This document shows, piece by piece, positions 7,980 to 15,519 of a stretch of 64,000 nt of DNA (its first letter is position 1; the number at the start of each line of letters is the position of its first letter). The notes beneath the pieces are model-generated. The model ran no database searches, had not been told where the DNA came from, and saw only the letters and a list, made by a program, of their open reading frames with translations. A program made the position numbers and the translations under genes. Source of the stretch: Saccharothrix obliqua (GTDB lineage Bacteria > Actinomycetota > Actinomycetes > Mycobacteriales > Pseudonocardiaceae); the NCBI RefSeq assembly GCF_019375475.1, contig NZ_JAHXGQ010000003.1:372001-436000 (forward strand), written 5' to 3'.

Positions 7980-8198
7980 GAAGAAACCGCACAAGGGCGA
8001 CAGGGCGACGACAAGGTCACCTGGTCCAGCCACGGGCAGACCGTGCACGGCGAGGTGGTCGAGGAGATCACCGAGGACGCGGAGGCCGCCGGCAGGCAGG
8101 TCCGCGCCTCGGCGGACGAGCCCCAGTACCGCGTCCGCAGCGCGAAGAGCGGCAAGGACGCGGTGCACAAGGCGACCGCGTTGCGAAAGGACACCTGA
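7968..8198 (+). pseudogene. DUF2945 (hypervirulence-associated TUDOR-like) gene, N-terminus disrupted
   Basis: From DDKVTW onward the frame encodes a full DUF2945 domain: VTWSSHGQTVHGEV, RASADEPQYRVRSAKSGKDAVHKATAL. The expected N-terminus, KKPHKGD, is present at 7981-8001 but in another frame. A tandem duplication of AGGGCGAC (two copies at about 7994-8009) explains this: removing one copy restores TKKPHKGDDKVTW. The native start codon is missing because the IS element lies directly upstream. The core could still be made from the GTG at 7968, inside the IS right-end hairpin. I call it a pseudogene or altered allele. Confidence 0.7.
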
Positions 8199-8535
8199 CC
8201 GGAACCGCGGTCAGCGCCCCGCGTCGCTCCCACGCCCGCTCCGGCGCACCGGGGGCGGCCTGCGCGCGCCGGTCCGCTCCGGGATCACCCGCGCGGAAAC
8301 TCCTCCGAGCAGGCTGAAACCACGCATCCCCCGCTCCGCCTGGCACAGGGATGTAGGTGTCGGCGGCTTCCGCATGGGCTTCCCGTTCACACCAATGGCG
8401 GTAGGCGTGGCAGGTGCGGCGTGACGCGGGCCCGCACATGTCGCGGAACGCCAAGAAGTCGGCGCGGATCGGCAAAGATTCACCTCGCCGGTCTGCCGCA
8501 GACTGGCCCCCGGACCGAGTTCTCCGGGGGGACTG
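8199..8535. other. Intergenic region with a possible coding remnant on the minus strand
   Basis: No clear gene. On the minus strand from about 8475 to 8330 a stretch with coding-like GC3 reads PIRADFLAFRDMCGP then SRRTCHAYRHWCEREA, preceded by GAGGTG and a TTG. I do not recognise it, and further left it runs antisense to DUF2945 sequence, so it may be a fragment. The plus strand holds the GGGGGG ribosome-binding site of the next gene at about 8526-8531. Confidence 0.3.
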
Positions 8536-9900
8536 ATGCGCAGTGTCGCGCTGGCCTTGGCGATCGTGCTCGCGGGCGGCCAACCCGCCACCGGCATGAC
8601 GGACACCTGGCTCGCCCGCACGTTGTCGGCGGCGGTGAGCACACCGGACGCCATGACGTCGGTCCGGGCGTTCGACGCCATCGCGCGGGCCAACGGTGGC
8701 AACCGCGAAGCGGGACGGCCCGGTTTCGAGCGCTCCCGCGAGCACGTCGAACGGGTACTGACCCGCGCCGGGTACCGCGTCCACACCGAACCCGTGCCGT
8801 ACGAGGGTTTCCGGGTGGACGCGGAGGAGTTGACCGCTCCGGGTGACGTGCGGGTGCTGATGGCGCAGTTCGTGCCGTCGGGCGTGGTCACCGGCCGGCT
8901 GGACCGCGCGGCGGGCGCCGGGTGCGCCGCCACCGACTACCCGGCGGGCGTCGCGATCGCCGTCGTCGCGTCCGGCACGTGCACCAGCGGTGACAAGGCG
9001 ACCGCCGCCCGGGACGCCGGCGCGCGGGCGCTGCTGCTCTACGACGTGTCCCCGGTGCCGGACACCGTCATCCGCCGTCGCGCCACCGGTTCGCCGCTGC
9101 CGGTCGGGTTCGTCAGCCAGCGCGCCGCCGAAGCCCTCACGCCCGGACCCGCGACGCTGGAGCTGCGCGGTCACGCCGTCCAGGACACCACGGTCACCGT
9201 GTTCGCCGAGACCGCCGGCGGCCGGCCGGACCACGTCGTGATGGCGGGCGCGCACCTGGACAGCGGTGCGGACGGGCCCGGTGTCAACGACAACGCCACC
9301 AGCGTGGCGGCGTTGCTGGAGACCGCCGTGCGGCTCGCGCCGCACCAGCGGCAGGTGACCAACAAGGTGCGGTTCGCGTTCTGGGGCGCGGAGGAGCTGG
9401 TGAACCTGGGCTCCACCCACTACGTCGCGACCCGCACGCCGCAGCAGCTCGCCGCGATCCGGCTGTACCTGAACTGGGAGCTGATCGCCTCGCCGAACTA
9501 CGTGCGGTTCGTCGTGGACGGCGACGACAGCGACCACGCGGGTACCGGTGCGCCGCCCGGACCGGCCGGCTCCGGGACCGTCGAGGAGGTGCTGTCCGAC
9601 GGCTACCGCGTGCAGCACCTGCCGTTCCGCACCGCCGACCAGAACGACATCCGGTCCGACCAGGAGCCGTTCGCGCGTGCGGGCGTCCCGGTCGGCGGCG
9701 CGTTCGGCGGGGTGCGCGGCATCAAGACCGCCGAGGAGGCCGCGGTGTTCGGCGGCACGGCCGGGCAGCCGTACGACCCTTGCTACCACCAGCCCTGCGA
9801 CGACCTGTCCAACGTGCACGTGGGCGCGTTGGGCGAGGCGATGCGGGCGATGGCGTGGGCGGTGGGACGTTTCGCCGTCAACGACGACCTGCGGACGTGA
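8536..9900 (+). CDS. Secreted M28-family zinc aminopeptidase
   Basis: 454 residues starting at an ATG with a G-rich ribosome-binding site 5 nt upstream. An N-terminal signal peptide (VALALAIVLAGG) is followed by a PA-like insert (about 100-210) and the M28 catalytic domain. Zinc ligands and catalytic acids are visible in MAGAHLDSGADGPGVNDN, FWGAEELVNLG and CYHQPCDD. The family removes N-terminal residues from peptides outside the cell, as in Streptomyces aminopeptidase S. Its stop lies directly against the ribosome-binding site of the MDYPH pentapeptide gene, so it may share a transcript with that gene and the P450. A role in trimming the peptide is speculation. Confidence 0.9.
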   Translation: MRSVALALAIVLAGGQPATGMTDTWLARTLSAAVSTPDAMTSVRAFDAIARANGGNREAGRPGFERSREHVERVLTRAGYRVHTEPVPYEGFRVDAEELTAPGDVRVLMAQFVPSGVVTGRLDRAAGAGCAATDYPAGVAIAVVASGTCTSGDKATAARDAGARALLLYDVSPVPDTVIRRRATGSPLPVGFVSQRAAEALTPGPATLELRGHAVQDTTVTVFAETAGGRPDHVVMAGAHLDSGADGPGVNDNATSVAALLETAVRLAPHQRQVTNKVRFAFWGAEELVNLGSTHYVATRTPQQLAAIRLYLNWELIASPNYVRFVVDGDDSDHAGTGAPPGPAGSGTVEEVLSDGYRVQHLPFRTADQNDIRSDQEPFARAGVPVGGAFGGVRGIKTAEEAAVFGGTAGQPYDPCYHQPCDDLSNVHVGALGEAMRAMAWAVGRFAVNDDLRT

Positions 9901-9914
9901 AGGGAGGTGCCGTC

Positions 9915-9932
9915 ATGGACTACCCCCACTAG
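9915..9932 (+). CDS. Pentapeptide MDYPH, candidate biarylitide-type RiPP precursor
   Basis: ATG GAC TAC CCC CAC TAG is an 18-bp gene. A near-perfect ribosome-binding site (AGGGAGGTG, 9901-9909) lies 5 nt upstream, far better than chance filler between genes. The peptide fits the M-x-Y-x-H pattern of biarylitide precursors such as MRYYH, which are known as 5-codon genes directly upstream of a cytochrome P450 that cross-links the Tyr side chain to the residue at position 5. A P450 gene starts 63 bp downstream, after a strong hairpin. Asp at position 2 and Pro at position 4 differ from the best-known cores. Family assignment is inference from motif and context. Confidence 0.75.
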   Translation: MDYPH

Positions 9933-9945
9933 TTAGCCGCTGAGG

Positions 9946-9975
9946 GGTGGGGCGCGCGGCTCGGCGCGCCCCACC
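9946..9975 (+). terminator. Perfect hairpin between the pentapeptide and P450 genes
   Basis: GGTGGGGCGCGC (9946-9957) pairs perfectly with 9964-9975 around a 6-nt loop. It lies 13 bp after the pentapeptide stop and 20 bp before the P450 start, with no T-tract. It probably acts as a partial terminator or mRNA-stabilising end that gives more precursor message than enzyme message, a common layout in RiPP operons. Confidence 0.7.
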
Positions 9976-9995
9976 ACGAATCCCTGGAGTCGCAG

Positions 9996-11150
9996 ATGAC
10001 GAGCATCTTCGCCCCGCTGTCGCCCACCATGCTGGCCGACCCGCACGCGGTGTACGCCCGACTGCGCGCGGAGGACCCCGTGCACTGGCACGACCAGCTC
10101 AACGCGTGGGTGGTCACCCGGCACGACGACTGCACGCGCATCCTCAAGGACACGGCGGCGTTCGGCTCCGACCCGCGTGCGCTGGGCAAGCCGATCCCGG
10201 AGACCGTGCTGAGCCTCCAGACCCTCGACCCGCCCGAGCACACCGCCGTGCGGCGGCGGTTCCTGCACCCGTTGCGGGCCCGCGAGGAAGGCGTGTGGGA
10301 CGCGGAGATCCGCCGTGCCGCGCGGGACGTGGTGGCCGGGCTGGGCGAGGTCTCGGACTTCGTGCGCGACGTGGCCGAACCGCTGGCCCTGCACGCCGTG
10401 TGCGTCCTGTACGGCATCCCGTTCCCGGCCGACCACGAGCGGTTCCGCACCGCGTCCCGGACCCTCGTCCTCGGCATGGACGCGGGACTGGACCCCGCTC
10501 GCCGGGAACCCGCCCTGGTCGCCCGCGACGAGATCAACGGCATGATCGCCCGGTGGCGTGCGGACGCCGCGCCCGGCGGCGTGCTGGCCGCCGTCGACCC
10601 CGGCGACGACCGCGTCCTGCGGAACTCGCTGCGCGCGGTGTTCGACGCGGGTTACTCCACGACCAGCAACCTGTTGAGCAACGCGGTGCACCGGCTCACC
10701 GCGCGACGCGCGTGGCGCGGCGCGGAACTGGCCGCGCTGGACGGCCGGGCGGCGGACGAGCTGGTCCGGCTCGCCGGTCCCGTGCAGGCGGTGAGCAGGC
10801 ACTGCAAGGAGGACGTGGAGCTGCGCGGCAGGCGGGTGCGGCGCGGTGACGTGCTGGTGGTCGTGCTCGCGGGCGCGAACCGCGATCCCGAGGTGTTCCC
10901 CGACCCGGACGTCGCGGACTTCGGCCGCAGCCCCAACCCGCACCTCGGGCTCGGCCGCGGCGCGCACGCGTGCTTCGGCGGCCACCTGGGCAAGCAGCTG
11001 CTGCTCGTGCTGCTCGGCGAGCTGTCCCGGCTGGACCTCGTGGAGGCCGCGGGCGAGGCCGTGCTCCGCCCCACCGCCACCCAACGCGGCCTGGACCGCC
11101 TGCCGATCCGGATCCGGCGGGGGAGTGCCGCCACGGCGACTTCTCCCTGA
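9996..11150 (+). CDS. Cytochrome P450, probable biarylitide-type peptide cross-linking enzyme
   Basis: 384 residues from an ATG with CTGGAG 7 nt upstream. The bacterial CYP fold is complete: the ExxR-containing region is weak, but the heme-binding loop LGLGRGAHACFGGH supplies the Cys ligand (around residue 326). The I-helix reads FDAGYSTTSN, so the usual acid of the (A/G)Gx(D/E)T proton relay is Ser. The N-terminus (PHAVYARLRAEDPVHWHD) is typical of small-molecule or peptide P450s. Given the upstream MDYPH gene, I infer that it forms a Tyr-His (or Tyr-other) ring cross-link on the pentapeptide. Redox partners are not encoded nearby. Confidence 0.82.
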   Translation: MTSIFAPLSPTMLADPHAVYARLRAEDPVHWHDQLNAWVVTRHDDCTRILKDTAAFGSDPRALGKPIPETVLSLQTLDPPEHTAVRRRFLHPLRAREEGVWDAEIRRAARDVVAGLGEVSDFVRDVAEPLALHAVCVLYGIPFPADHERFRTASRTLVLGMDAGLDPARREPALVARDEINGMIARWRADAAPGGVLAAVDPGDDRVLRNSLRAVFDAGYSTTSNLLSNAVHRLTARRAWRGAELAALDGRAADELVRLAGPVQAVSRHCKEDVELRGRRVRRGDVLVVVLAGANRDPEVFPDPDVADFGRSPNPHLGLGRGAHACFGGHLGKQLLLVLLGELSRLDLVEAAGEAVLRPTATQRGLDRLPIRIRRGSAATATSP

Positions 11151-11158
11151 GCCGTGGT

Positions 11159-11224
11159 CACGACGCCCCGCGCCGCGTCGTGGAGGCCGGGGAGGGCCGC
11201 CCGGCCCAGAGCGACCCTCCCCGG
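11159..11224. terminator. Two tandem hairpins between convergent genes
   Basis: CACGACGC (11159-11166) pairs with GCGTCGTG (11175-11182). CCGGGGAGGG (11187-11196) pairs with CCCTCCCCGG (11215-11224). They lie between the rightward P450 and the leftward SnoaL gene and could stop transcription from both sides. Confidence 0.7.
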
Positions 11225-11271
11225 GGTTGGGAGGAGCGGACCACCCCGCTGTGGTGGCCCGCTCCGGCTTG

Positions 11272-11658
11272 TCAGGACTCCGCGCCGCGGATGAGTGCGG
11301 TGTCGGCGACCTGTTCGAAACTCGTGACATGACCGTCCGCCACGCGCCAGATGTGCGTGAAACGAGCCGTCATGCTCTTGCCGGTGGCGCGGTGCACGCC
11401 GGTGTACGCGCCCAGCGCGATCACGGTGTCGCCCGCCTCGAACAGCTCCGCGACGGACGCCTCGAACGACGCCCACTCGGCGCCGATCCGCTGGAACACG
11501 TTGGCCACGATGGCTTCCCGGCCCACGTACGTGCCTGCGTAGGTGGAACCGGCGGCCTCGGTCCAGCTCGCGTCGGGCGCGAGCGGGGCGAGCATCCCGT
11601 CCAGGTCTCCCCGGTCGGAGGCGGCGTAGTGGGCGCGGACTACTTCCAGTGCGGTCAT
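11272..11658 (-). CDS. SnoaL/NTF2-like protein
   Basis: About 128 residues. I choose the ATG at 11658 (MTALEVVRAHYAAS) because TAAGGA lies 5 nt before it; the ATG at 11664 has none. The sequence has the cone-shaped SnoaL/NTF2 fold: ASDRGDLDGMLAPLAPDASW, VFQRIG, HIWRVADGHVTSFEQVAD. Members are small cyclases, isomerases or binding proteins. It is the last gene after MoaF and two SDR genes, 8 bp from MoaF, so it is likely co-transcribed and part of aromatic or amine catabolism. The exact reaction is unknown. Confidence 0.85.
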   Translation of the reverse strand: MTALEVVRAHYAASDRGDLDGMLAPLAPDASWTEAAGSTYAGTYVGREAIVANVFQRIGAEWASFEASVAELFEAGDTVIALGAYTGVHRATGKSMTARFTHIWRVADGHVTSFEQVADTALIRGAES

Positions 11659-11666
11659 GGTCATCC

Positions 11667-12443
11667 TTAGACGGGCTGGTCGTCGCCGGGGTACTCGACC
11701 CGGCCGAGGGGGATGATGTGCGCGCCACCCGGTGCGTTGCGGATCTGGCCTTCGCCGTTGAGGCCGAAGAACGTGCCCGTGGTGCGCATCGCGTCCATGT
11801 CGTAGAGCCACGTCGTGGCGACCGGGATGCGGAACTCCCGGAAGGTGAACACGTACCGGTTCTCGGCGATCTTGTACGCCGTCGCCAGGTCCACGTCGCC
11901 GTGCCCGCGCTGCTCGCCCACCAGGCACTGCCACGCGTAACGCTCGGAGCTGAGGTACACGTGCTCGTACAGGTGGTTCGGGCTGTACCGGTAGAGCGCG
12001 CGGAAGCCGATCAGCTCGCGGGTCGGCGCGGGCGCCTCGCCGGAGGGCTCCCGGCCGTCACCGGCGTCCAGCACGCCCGGCCGGAACACCTGCGAGACCT
12101 GCGGGACGCCGTCGACCTTCTCCTCGGCGATGGTGGTCTCGACGGTCAACGTGCGCAGCGTGTTGACGTCCGCGACGAGGACCTCCGACTGCCGCGGCGC
12201 GTCGCCGAAGGTGCGGGAGATGAAGAAGATCCCCGGCGCGCCCTCCACGGCCTGGTACCAGTCGGAACCCGAGCGGTCGCCGCTCGTCCAGTCCATCGTG
12301 GACTCGTCGCCGAACGAGAGGGCCGCTTCGCCGCCCTCGTCGTGGCGCACGGTCCACTTGCGACCCTTCAGCGCGGTGCTGCTCGGCAGCCGGTTGCCGT
12401 CGATGCCCGCGGCGAAATCGTCGACGGTCTTCCAGTCAGACAT
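11667..12443 (-). CDS. MoaF family protein (monoamine regulon type)
   Basis: 258 residues from ATG 12443, preceded by GAGAGGAC. It matches the MoaF family along its length (WKTVDDFAAGIDGNRLP, TLRTLTVETTIAEEKVDG, the calycin-like C-terminal half ending GRVEYPGDD). Database text often says molybdenum cofactor biosynthesis, but the name comes from the Klebsiella monoamine regulon, where moaE (an SDR) and moaF form an operon under MoaR. Here too an SDR gene lies 10 bp upstream and the neighbourhood encodes homoprotocatechuate catabolism, so I favour a catabolic or lipocalin-like ligand-binding role. Biochemical function remains unknown. Confidence 0.82.
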   Translation of the reverse strand: MSDWKTVDDFAAGIDGNRLPSSTALKGRKWTVRHDEGGEAALSFGDESTMDWTSGDRSGSDWYQAVEGAPGIFFISRTFGDAPRQSEVLVADVNTLRTLTVETTIAEEKVDGVPQVSQVFRPGVLDAGDGREPSGEAPAPTRELIGFRALYRYSPNHLYEHVYLSSERYAWQCLVGEQRGHGDVDLATAYKIAENRYVFTFREFRIPVATTWLYDMDAMRTTGTFFGLNGEGQIRNAPGGAHIIPLGRVEYPGDDQPV

Positions 12444-12453
12444 CGGTGTCCTC

Positions 12454-13248
12454 TCAGGCCAGTTCGATGGTGGGCAGGTCGACGGCGCTCGCGCCCGCGT
12501 CGGCGGTGACGACCGCGCCGCTCACGATCGAGGCGTCCGACGAGGCGAGGAACGCGATGACGGACGCGACCTCCTCCGCCTCGGCCGGTCGCCCGAGCGG
12601 GGTGTTCTCGGTGACCAGGGCGTACGCGTCGGCCCGGCTGATGCCGCGCGACTCGCCGAACCGGTCCATCTGCTCGTCGGCCATGGTGGTGCGCACCCAG
12701 CCGGGGCACACCACGTTCGCGCGCACGCCGTGGCGGCCGTAGTCGCGGGCGATGGAGCGGGTGAGGCCGATCAAAGCGTGCTTGGTGGAGGTGTAGCCCG
12801 CCACGCCCGGCCCGGCGAACAGGCCCGCGAGCGACGACACCAGCACCACCGAGCCACCGCCGTCCACCAGACCGGGCAGCGCCGCCCGGACGGTCACGAA
12901 CGCGCTGGTGAGGTTGGCGTCCAGGGAGAGCTGCCAGCCCTCGTCGGTGGTCTCGCCCGCCGCGCCGATACCGTGCCCGCCCGCGTTGGCCACGACCACG
13001 TCGACCCGGCCGAAGCGCTCGGTCGCGGTCGCCACCACCGCCGCCATGGCCGCGCCGTCCGCGGCGTCGGCGGGCAGCGCGAGGGCCGCGTCACCGAGCG
13101 GACCGGCGACCTCCTCCAGCGGCGCGGGCCTGCGGCCGGTCAGCACGACCCGGCCACCCTCGGCCACGACCTGCCGGGCGGTCGCGGCGCCGATGCCGGT
13201 GCCCGCGCCGGTGATCAGGGCGACCCGGCCGGTGAATCGAGAGCCCAT
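12454..13248 (-). CDS. Short-chain dehydrogenase/reductase (SDR)
   Basis: 264 residues from ATG 13248. It is a classical SDR with the TGAGTGIG cofactor loop, NAG motif (VVANAGGHG), catalytic Ser in VSSLAGLF and Tyr/Lys in GYTSTKHAL. The first residues overlap the end of the preceding SDR gene by 34 bp. The pair SDR-MoaF resembles the moaEF operon of the Klebsiella monoamine regulon, which suggests oxidation or reduction of a hydroxylated aromatic intermediate. The substrate is not readable from the sequence. Confidence 0.9.
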   Translation of the reverse strand: MGSRFTGRVALITGAGTGIGAATARQVVAEGGRVVLTGRRPAPLEEVAGPLGDAALALPADAADGAAMAAVVATATERFGRVDVVVANAGGHGIGAAGETTDEGWQLSLDANLTSAFVTVRAALPGLVDGGGSVVLVSSLAGLFAGPGVAGYTSTKHALIGLTRSIARDYGRHGVRANVVCPGWVRTTMADEQMDRFGESRGISRADAYALVTENTPLGRPAEAEEVASVIAFLASSDASIVSGAVVTADAGASAVDLPTIELA

Positions 13249-13940
13249 GTCGGTCCTCCAGTGGTGACGGCGAGGCCGGCGACGGTGTCGGCGACCTCGG
13301 CGGGATCGGGGGTGCAGCGGGCGGAGAGGGAGCGGACCTGCACGCCGAGCGGTTCGGCGTGCCGGGCCAGCGCCCGCACCAGGCCCCGGACGCCGCCCGC
13401 GGCGGCGGCCTGGTGGGGCAGGTCCGGGCAGGCGACGGAGACCGCGACGATCACGCCGCCCGCGGCGCGCATCGCCCGTAACGCGGCCCGGGTGGTGTAG
13501 AACGCCGCGTCGAGCCGCGTTCCGAGCACCAGGTGCCACGCCTCGTCGTCCAGGTCGAGCGGGGTGGGACCGTCCCCGGCCGCGGTGACAGCCGGGGACG
13601 GTTCCCCGTCGCGCCCGGACGTGGCGGTGACGGGCGCGGCGGAACCGGGGGTGGGTGCGTGGTGGGGGCACGGGAGCGCGGGCGAGGTGGTGACGAGGAG
13701 GTCCAGCCGGCCGTAGTGGTCGACCACCGCCGCCACCGCCGAATCCGCCTGGGCGGGGTCACCGGTCTCGGCGCGCACCGCCATCCCGCACCACAGGGTG
13801 CCGCCGACCAGCTCCACCGCCGTGGAGTCCGCGTCCAGCGCCGCCACCCGCGCACCGGCGGCGTCGAGCCTGCGCGCCACCGCCGCGCCGATGCCAGAGC
13901 CCGCTCCGGTGACCAGCGCGACCTTCCCCTCCATGCCCAT
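13215..13940 (-). CDS. SDR-like protein lacking the catalytic Tyr-Lys pair
   Basis: 241 residues from MGMEGKVALVTGAGSGIG. The N-terminal NAD(P)-binding half is normal, but the region that should hold Ser...YxxxK reads VSVACPDLPHQAAAAGG with no tyrosine or lysine, and the NAG motif is replaced by TTSPALP. A Pro/Ser/Thr-rich insert of about 30 residues follows. I infer that it does not catalyse SDR chemistry and may be a regulatory partner or a decaying gene. It heads the SDR-SDR-MoaF-SnoaL group and overlaps the active SDR gene by 34 bp. Confidence 0.75.
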   Translation of the reverse strand: MGMEGKVALVTGAGSGIGAAVARRLDAAGARVAALDADSTAVELVGGTLWCGMAVRAETGDPAQADSAVAAVVDHYGRLDLLVTTSPALPCPHHAPTPGSAAPVTATSGRDGEPSPAVTAAGDGPTPLDLDDEAWHLVLGTRLDAAFYTTRAALRAMRAAGGVIVAVSVACPDLPHQAAAAGGVRGLVRALARHAEPLGVQVRSLSARCTPDPAEVADTVAGLAVTTGGPTWALDSPAGSP

Positions 13941-13958
13941 GATCGGACGTTAACCGCG

Positions 13959-13999
13959 GTGCGCCCGCCCGCCCCAGGGTCCGGGACGGGCGGGTGCGC
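13959..13999 (-). terminator. Hairpin between the hpa operon and the SDR-MoaF genes
   Basis: CCCGCCCG (13964-13971) pairs with CGGGCGGG (13987-13994), and the stem extends outward with wobble pairs to about 13 bp. It lies between the stop of the HpaE gene (14017) and the start of the first SDR (13940). It may end or weaken transcription from the upstream operon. Confidence 0.6.
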
Positions 14000-14016
14000 C
14001 CGAGGTCAACGGGTGT

Positions 14017-15519
14017 TCACGGTCGGGCAACTCCGAACCGCGGCGGGGTCAGGTCGCCCACCGCCACGTGCACGGCACGCAGGTCGCTGTAGAAGTCGAT
14101 GCTGTGCGCACCGCCCTCCCGGCCGACGCCGCTGGCCTTGATGCCGCCGAACGGCGTGCGCAGGTCGCGGACGTTGTGCGAGTTGATCCACACCATGCCC
14201 GACTGCACGGCACGCGCCACGCGGTGACCGCGCTTGAGGTCCGACGTCCACACGTAGCCCGCCAGGCCGTACTTGGTGGCGTTGGCCAGCGAGACGGCCT
14301 CCTCCTCGGTGTCGAACGGCGTCACGCAGACCACCGGCCCGAAGATCTCCTCCTGGAACACCCGCGCGTCCGGAGCGACGTCCGCGAACACCGTGGGGGA
14401 CAGGAAGTTGCCGGTCGGCAGGTGCTCGGGACGGCTGCCGCCCGCGACGACCCGACCCTCCTGCTTGCCGATCTCGACGTACTCCAGCACCCGCGCGTAG
14501 TGCTCGGGGTGGATCAGCGCGCCGACCTCGGTCGACGGGTCGGACGGCAGGCCCACCCGGACGTTCTTGGCCCGCTCGGCCAGCGCCTCCACGAACCTGT
14601 CGTAGATGCCGCGCTGCACCAGCACCCGCGAGGACGCCGTGCACCGCTCGCCGTTGAGGGAGAACACGCCGAACACGGCGGCGTCCACGGCCTTGTCGAA
14701 GTCGGCGTCGTCGAAGACCACGCACGGCGACTTGCCGCCCAGCTCCATCGACACCTCCTTGAGGTGCTGCGCGGCCGTGCGCATGATGATCTGGCCGGTG
14801 CCGCTCTCACCGGTGAACGACAGGCGCGGCACGTCGGGGTGCGCCACCAGGGCCGCGCCCGCCGACTCGCCGATGCCGTGCACCAGGTTGAAGACGCCGT
14901 CCGGCACGCCCGCCTCGGCCATGATGCCCGGCAGCAGGCTCGCCGACAGCGGCGACCACTCGGCGGGCTTGAGCACGACCGTGCAGCCGGAGGCCAGCGA
15001 CGGCGCGAGCTTCCACGTCTCCAGCATGAACGGCGTGTTCCACGGGGTGATCAGGCCCGCGACGCCGGCCGGCTGCCGGATCGCGTAGTTGACCTGCTTC
15101 TCGCCCACCAGGTAGGCGTCCTCGTGCTGCGCCACGATCACGTCGGCGAAGTAGCGGAAGTTCTCCGCCGCGCGGTGCGCCTGGCCCTTGGCCTGGGTCA
15201 CCGGCAGACCGGTGTCGAACGTCTCCAGCTCGGCCAGCCGGTCGGCGCGCGACTCGATGGCGTCGGCGATCCGGTTGAGCACCTTGGCGCGCTCGCGGTC
15301 CGACATCCTCGGCCACGGGCCTTCCTCGAAGGCGCGCTTCGCGGCGGCGACCGCGTTGTCGATGTCGGCCGGACCACCCGCGGCGACGCGGCCGTACTCG
15401 GTGTCGGTCACCGGGTCGGCGACGGGGAACGTCGCGCCGTCCACCGAGGGGACGTCCTTGCCGTCGATGTGGTGCAGCAGCTCGGTGGGCAGGTCGGCGG
15501 GCTTCTTCACGGTGCTCAT
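14017..15519 (-). CDS. hpaE: 5-carboxymethyl-2-hydroxymuconate semialdehyde dehydrogenase
   Basis: 500 residues, the normal size for this aldehyde dehydrogenase subfamily. It has the NAD-binding segment PWNTPFMLETWKLAPSLASG, the glutamate in MELGGKSP and the nucleophile in SLNGERCTASSR. It resembles HpaE, which oxidises the ring-cleavage product of homoprotocatechuate to 5-carboxymethyl-2-hydroxymuconate in the cytoplasm. Its start overlaps the stop of the DapA-like gene by 4 bp. It is the last gene of the five-gene operon led by the extradiol dioxygenase. Assignment rests on family features plus the neighbouring pathway genes. Confidence 0.9.
   Translation of the reverse strand: MSTVKKPADLPTELLHHIDGKDVPSVDGATFPVADPVTDTEYGRVAAGGPADIDNAVAAAKRAFEEGPWPRMSDRERAKVLNRIADAIESRADRLAELETFDTGLPVTQAKGQAHRAAENFRYFADVIVAQHEDAYLVGEKQVNYAIRQPAGVAGLITPWNTPFMLETWKLAPSLASGCTVVLKPAEWSPLSASLLPGIMAEAGVPDGVFNLVHGIGESAGAALVAHPDVPRLSFTGESGTGQIIMRTAAQHLKEVSMELGGKSPCVVFDDADFDKAVDAAVFGVFSLNGERCTASSRVLVQRGIYDRFVEALAERAKNVRVGLPSDPSTEVGALIHPEHYARVLEYVEIGKQEGRVVAGGSRPEHLPTGNFLSPTVFADVAPDARVFQEEIFGPVVCVTPFDTEEEAVSLANATKYGLAGYVWTSDLKRGHRVARAVQSGMVWINSHNVRDLRTPFGGIKASGVGREGGAHSIDFYSDLRAVHVAVGDLTPPRFGVARP

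Noticed and set aside
12130-13500. Plus-strand open frame opposite MoaF and the SDR genes
   Set aside because: Antisense shadow; the minus-strand proteins have clear families and good ribosome-binding sites.
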